In this document: in pieces, positions 61,618-64,000 of the stretch
Layout: each line of letters starts with the position of its first letter
How positions within the stretch are numbered: position 1 is the stretch's first letter
Source of the DNA: Verrucomicrobia bacterium UBA3841
GTDB taxonomy: Bacteria > Verrucomicrobiota > Kiritimatiellia > RFP12 > UBA1067
Assembly (NCBI GenBank): GCA_002392765.1
Contig: DGHT01000014.1
Coordinates: forward strand, 29,239-93,238
Length of the DNA stretch: 64,000 bases
Reading direction: 5' to 3'
The notes under the pieces: generated by a model
What the model was told of the DNA's origin: nothing
Databases searched by the model: none
What the model saw: the letters and a program-made list of their open reading frames with translations, nothing else
Translations under genes and position numbers: made by a program

Positions 61618-62085
61618 TCAATCCAGGAGGACGGCTGCATGCACGGCTATGCCGAGTCCCGCGCCGACGTCATCCATCCTTTCGTTCGTTTTACCCTTCA
61701 CGCTCACCCGGCCGACGTCGATTCCCATCGCGTCAGCGAGCGATTTCCTGATATCTTCCCTGTACGGGGCGAGCCTCGGCCTCTCGCAGACCACCGTGGC
61801 GTCGACGTTGCCGATCGAATATCCCGCCGCGGCCACTTCCGCCGCCGCCGCCCGCAGAAGACGCATCGAATCCGCGCCTTTCCACTGCGGGGAAGAGTCG
61901 GGGAAATGACCGCCTATGTCCCCGAGCGCCGCCGCGCCGAACAGGGCGTCGATAACCGCGTGCGCAAGAACGTCGCCGTCGGAATGGGCCTTGAGTCCCG
62001 GACAGTCCGGAATCTCCACGCCGCCTAGCACCAGCCGCCGGCCGTCTTCGAATACATGGCTGTCGTAACCGGTCCCTATTCTCAT
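61618..62085 (-). CDS. ispF: 2-C-methyl-D-erythritol 2,4-cyclodiphosphate synthase
   Basis: Starting at the ATG at 62085 (MRIGTGYDSHVFEDGRRL), which overlaps the dapA stop by 4 nt, gives 155 residues. The metal ligands are present in GYDSHVF and LKAHSDGDVLAHAVIDALFGAAALGDIGGHFPD, and KGKTNERMDDVG closes the fold. It catalyses the fifth step of the MEP isoprenoid pathway. Confidence 0.96.
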   Translation of the reverse strand: MRIGTGYDSHVFEDGRRLVLGGVEIPDCPGLKAHSDGDVLAHAVIDALFGAAALGDIGGHFPDSSPQWKGADSMRLLRAAAAEVAAAGYSIGNVDATVVCERPRLAPYREDIRKSLADAMGIDVGRVSVKGKTNERMDDVGAGLGIAVHAAVLLD

Positions 62086-62960
62086 TTCAGCAGGCCGGCC
62101 GCGCGCAAAGTGCCGCGCATTCTCTCGAGACACGTTTCAGTCGTTTCGCAAAGAGGCAGTCTGAACACCCTTTCGATGCGTCCCATGAGCGCCAGCGCCT
62201 CCTTCACCATCACGGGATTCACGTCTATGAACAAATCCCTGAAAAGCGGATAGTACCTGTCGTGCAACTCGAGCGCCTTCGCGAAATCGCCGGCGAGAGC
62301 CAGACGGACCATGTCGCCCATTTCTTTCGGGATGATATTGGAGGCCACGGATATGACGCCTCTGGCCCCCACCGAAATCATCGCCAGCGCCAGGGAGTCG
62401 TCGCCGGAGAGGACGGTCAGCGAAGGCGCCGCGTGCCTCACCGCGCTGACGCGCTCGACGGATCCCGCCGCCTCTTTTATCGCGACGATGTTCGGGTGCG
62501 CGGAAAGCCTCGCCGCGACATCCACCGGGATGTCCCTTCCCGCGCGCCCGGGCACGTTGTAGAGAATCACCGGAAGGCCGAGGTCCGCGACCGTCATGAA
62601 ATGGCGGTAGAGGCCCTCGGCGTTCGGCTTGTTGTAGTAGGGTGTGACCTGCAGCGTTGCGCACGCTCCGCCCGAGGCGATGGCGGCCTTGGTCAGCTCC
62701 ACCGCCTCTGACGTGGAATTGGCGCCCGTCCCCGCGATGACGGGGACGCGTCCGGCGGAATACTCGACCGTTTTCGCGATCACCTCGATATGCTCGGAGT
62801 GCGAAAGTGTCGGCGATTCGCCGCTGGTCCCGACCGCGCAGATGCCTTCCACGCCCGCCTGCGCCTGCGCTTCGACAATCGACTTGAGCCGCCCGTAATC
62901 TACCGATCCGTCCTTCGAGAACGGTGTTACCATGGCGGTTATGGTTCCTTGCAGTTTCAT
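62082..62960 (-). CDS. dapA: 4-hydroxy-tetrahydrodipicolinate synthase
   Basis: The 292-residue TIM-barrel aldolase condenses pyruvate with aspartate semialdehyde, the first step toward diaminopimelate and lysine. The motifs are GTSGESPTLSHSEH, the Tyr in VTPYYNKPNAEGLYRHF, YNVPGRAGRDI and the Schiff-base Lys in IVAIKEAAGSVE. It shares the diaminopimelate theme with lysA elsewhere in the window. Confidence 0.96.
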   Translation of the reverse strand: MKLQGTITAMVTPFSKDGSVDYGRLKSIVEAQAQAGVEGICAVGTSGESPTLSHSEHIEVIAKTVEYSAGRVPVIAGTGANSTSEAVELTKAAIASGGACATLQVTPYYNKPNAEGLYRHFMTVADLGLPVILYNVPGRAGRDIPVDVAARLSAHPNIVAIKEAAGSVERVSAVRHAAPSLTVLSGDDSLALAMISVGARGVISVASNIIPKEMGDMVRLALAGDFAKALELHDRYYPLFRDLFIDVNPVMVKEALALMGRIERVFRLPLCETTETCLERMRGTLRAAGLLK

Positions 62961-63000
62961 GCGGTGCAGCTCCAGTCGTTTTTCAGTTTGTCATGCGGCG

Positions 63001-64000
63001 TCAGCCGTTTTTCTTTTCGAAGTCCTTCATGAACGCCACGAGAGCGTCGACGCCCTCCATCGGGAACGCGTTGTAGATCGTGGCTCTTATGCCGCCGACG
63101 CTGCGGTGGCCTTTGAGCGAACTCATGCCGAGAGCCTTCGCGTCCGCGACGAACTTCTTCTCGAGATCTTCCGTCGGAAGACGGAACGTCACGTTCATGT
63201 CGCTGCGGAATTCGGGAAGCGCCGTGCCCTTGTAGAACGAGGACGCGTCGATCGCCGCGTATATCTTGGCGGCCTTCTCGCGGTTGAGTTTGAAGAGGTT
63301 CTCCTTGCCCATGCGCTTGACCCACTTCATGACCTCGCCGAAAACGTATATCGCGAACGTGGGCGGCGTGTTGTAGAGGGAGTTGTTGTCGACGTGCGTG
63401 CGGTACTGTAGAAGCGTGGGGATAGACTCCGCCCCCTTCGCGGCAAGCTCCTTCTTGATGGCGACCACGCCCATTCCCGAAGGCCCGAGGTTCTTCTGCG
63501 CGCCAGCGTAGAAAAGATCGAACTTCGTGTAGTCGCGCTCGCAGCTGAGGATGTCGGAAGACATGTCGGCGAAAAGCGGGACGCCTGCCTCGGGGATTTT
63601 CTTGAGCTGCGCCCCGGAAATCGTCTCGTTCGTGCAGATGTGCGCGTACTCGGCGTCCGCGGAGAACTTCCACTCTCCGTCGCGCGGCATTCTCGTGGGG
63701 ATGTCCTTCGCGCATTCGGCGACGACGTTCACTTTCGCGCCGCGTAGCGCCGCGACCTTCTGAGCCTCTTTGAGCGCTTTGCCGGACCACGTGCCCATGT
63801 TGGCGTAGTCGGCGCTCTTGCCGGCGGCAAGGAAGTTCATCGGAATCATGGCGAACTGCATCGACCCGCCCCCCTGGATGAAGCACACCTCGTAATCGTC
63901 GCCTATGCCGGTCAGTTCCTTGAACACGGCGATCGCCTCGTTGTGGATCTGGTCGTAATCCTTGCCCCTGTGCGACATCTCCATGACGGACATCCCCGTC
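63001..64000 (-). CDS. serC: phosphoserine aminotransferase, partial (N-terminus beyond the window)
   Basis: The frame is open to the window edge, giving a TGMSVMEMSHRGKDY start that corresponds to about residue 30 of a normal 360-residue SerC; about 30 residues are missing. FIQGGGSMQFAMIPMNFL, the PLP lysine in LFYAGAQKNLGPSGMGVV and GHRSVGGIRATIYNAFP are typical. It makes phosphoserine from phosphohydroxypyruvate and glutamate, and also serves in pyridoxal synthesis. It is the first visible gene of the operon that runs to trmB. Confidence 0.95.
   Translation of the reverse strand, partial: TGMSVMEMSHRGKDYDQIHNEAIAVFKELTGIGDDYEVCFIQGGGSMQFAMIPMNFLAAGKSADYANMGTWSGKALKEAQKVAALRGAKVNVVAECAKDIPTRMPRDGEWKFSADAEYAHICTNETISGAQLKKIPEAGVPLFADMSSDILSCERDYTKFDLFYAGAQKNLGPSGMGVVAIKKELAAKGAESIPTLLQYRTHVDNNSLYNTPPTFAIYVFGEVMKWVKRMGKENLFKLNREKAAKIYAAIDASSFYKGTALPEFRSDMNVTFRLPTEDLEKKFVADAKALGMSSLKGHRSVGGIRATIYNAFPMEGVDALVAFMKDFEKKNG

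Overview
The window reads as a chromosomal segment of a GC-rich, Gram-negative, didermic bacterium. The best fit is an animal-gut or host-associated member of the PVC group, most likely Kiritimatiellota. That is an inference from gene content: a LolC-type permease, a FadL-like outer-membrane protein and ExbB/ExbD, a TonB-like protein fused to an alpha/alpha-toroid, a giant BspA-type leucine-rich-repeat protein with Listeria/Bacteroides-type repeats, BatB-like and DUF4861 proteins. No 16S gene is present to prove it. Most genes lie on the minus strand in tight operons.

Layout. 0.1-9.0 kb: an envelope operon reading leftward (large TPR protein, small exported protein, ExbB, two ExbDs, TonB-toroid protein, LolC permease). 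9.0-11.2 kb: fusA with its own promoter and terminator. 11.5-13.9 kb: a secreted phytase-like beta-propeller protein on the plus strand. 13.9-18.9 kb: queH-panB-obg, an iron alcohol dehydrogenase and an exported tyrosine phosphatase. 19.1-27.1 kb: an unsaturated-uronate utilisation locus (GH88, KduD, KduI, DUF4861, a GatC-type PTS IIC and a divergent XylR-type regulator), interrupted by a REP-associated tyrosine transposase (RAYT) with its own repeats. 27.1-29.1 kb: two cell-surface polysaccharide genes. 29.2-30.2 kb: a lipoprotein and two tRNAs. 30.3-34.4 kb: dnaK-groES-groEL, with a textbook sigma-54 promoter in front of dnaK. 34.5-47.6 kb: a BatB/CBM9-like fusion, an RRM protein, a glycosyltransferase, an outer-membrane protein, icd, kbl, tdh, smc and lysA. 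47.7-56.1 kb: the giant LRR protein, an AlbA_2 regulator, a truncated LRR-protein paralogue and a dense field of short palindromic repeats. 56.1-64.0 kb: a nine-gene housekeeping operon (serC, dapA, ispF, ABC exporter, dciA-like, peptide-binding protein, tsaB, pgpA, trmB).

The most unusual theme is repeats inside genes. A REP-like family (5'-GTAG followed by a hairpin whose stem varies while its loop is often TCC) occurs about a dozen times. Five copies are read in frame inside the giant surface protein and one sits inside a signal peptide. Two copies provide the stop codons of tdh and trmB. A RAYT, the transposase class known to act on GTAG-headed REPs, is encoded in the same window. Separately, short tandem repeats with periods of 7, 8 and 11 bp, none a multiple of three, lie inside three genes and could cause slippage frameshifts. 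The second strong signal is regulatory: a sigma-54 promoter whose predicted +1 is the first base of a hairpin in the dnaK leader, and two promoters placed so that the transcripts should be leaderless or nearly so.
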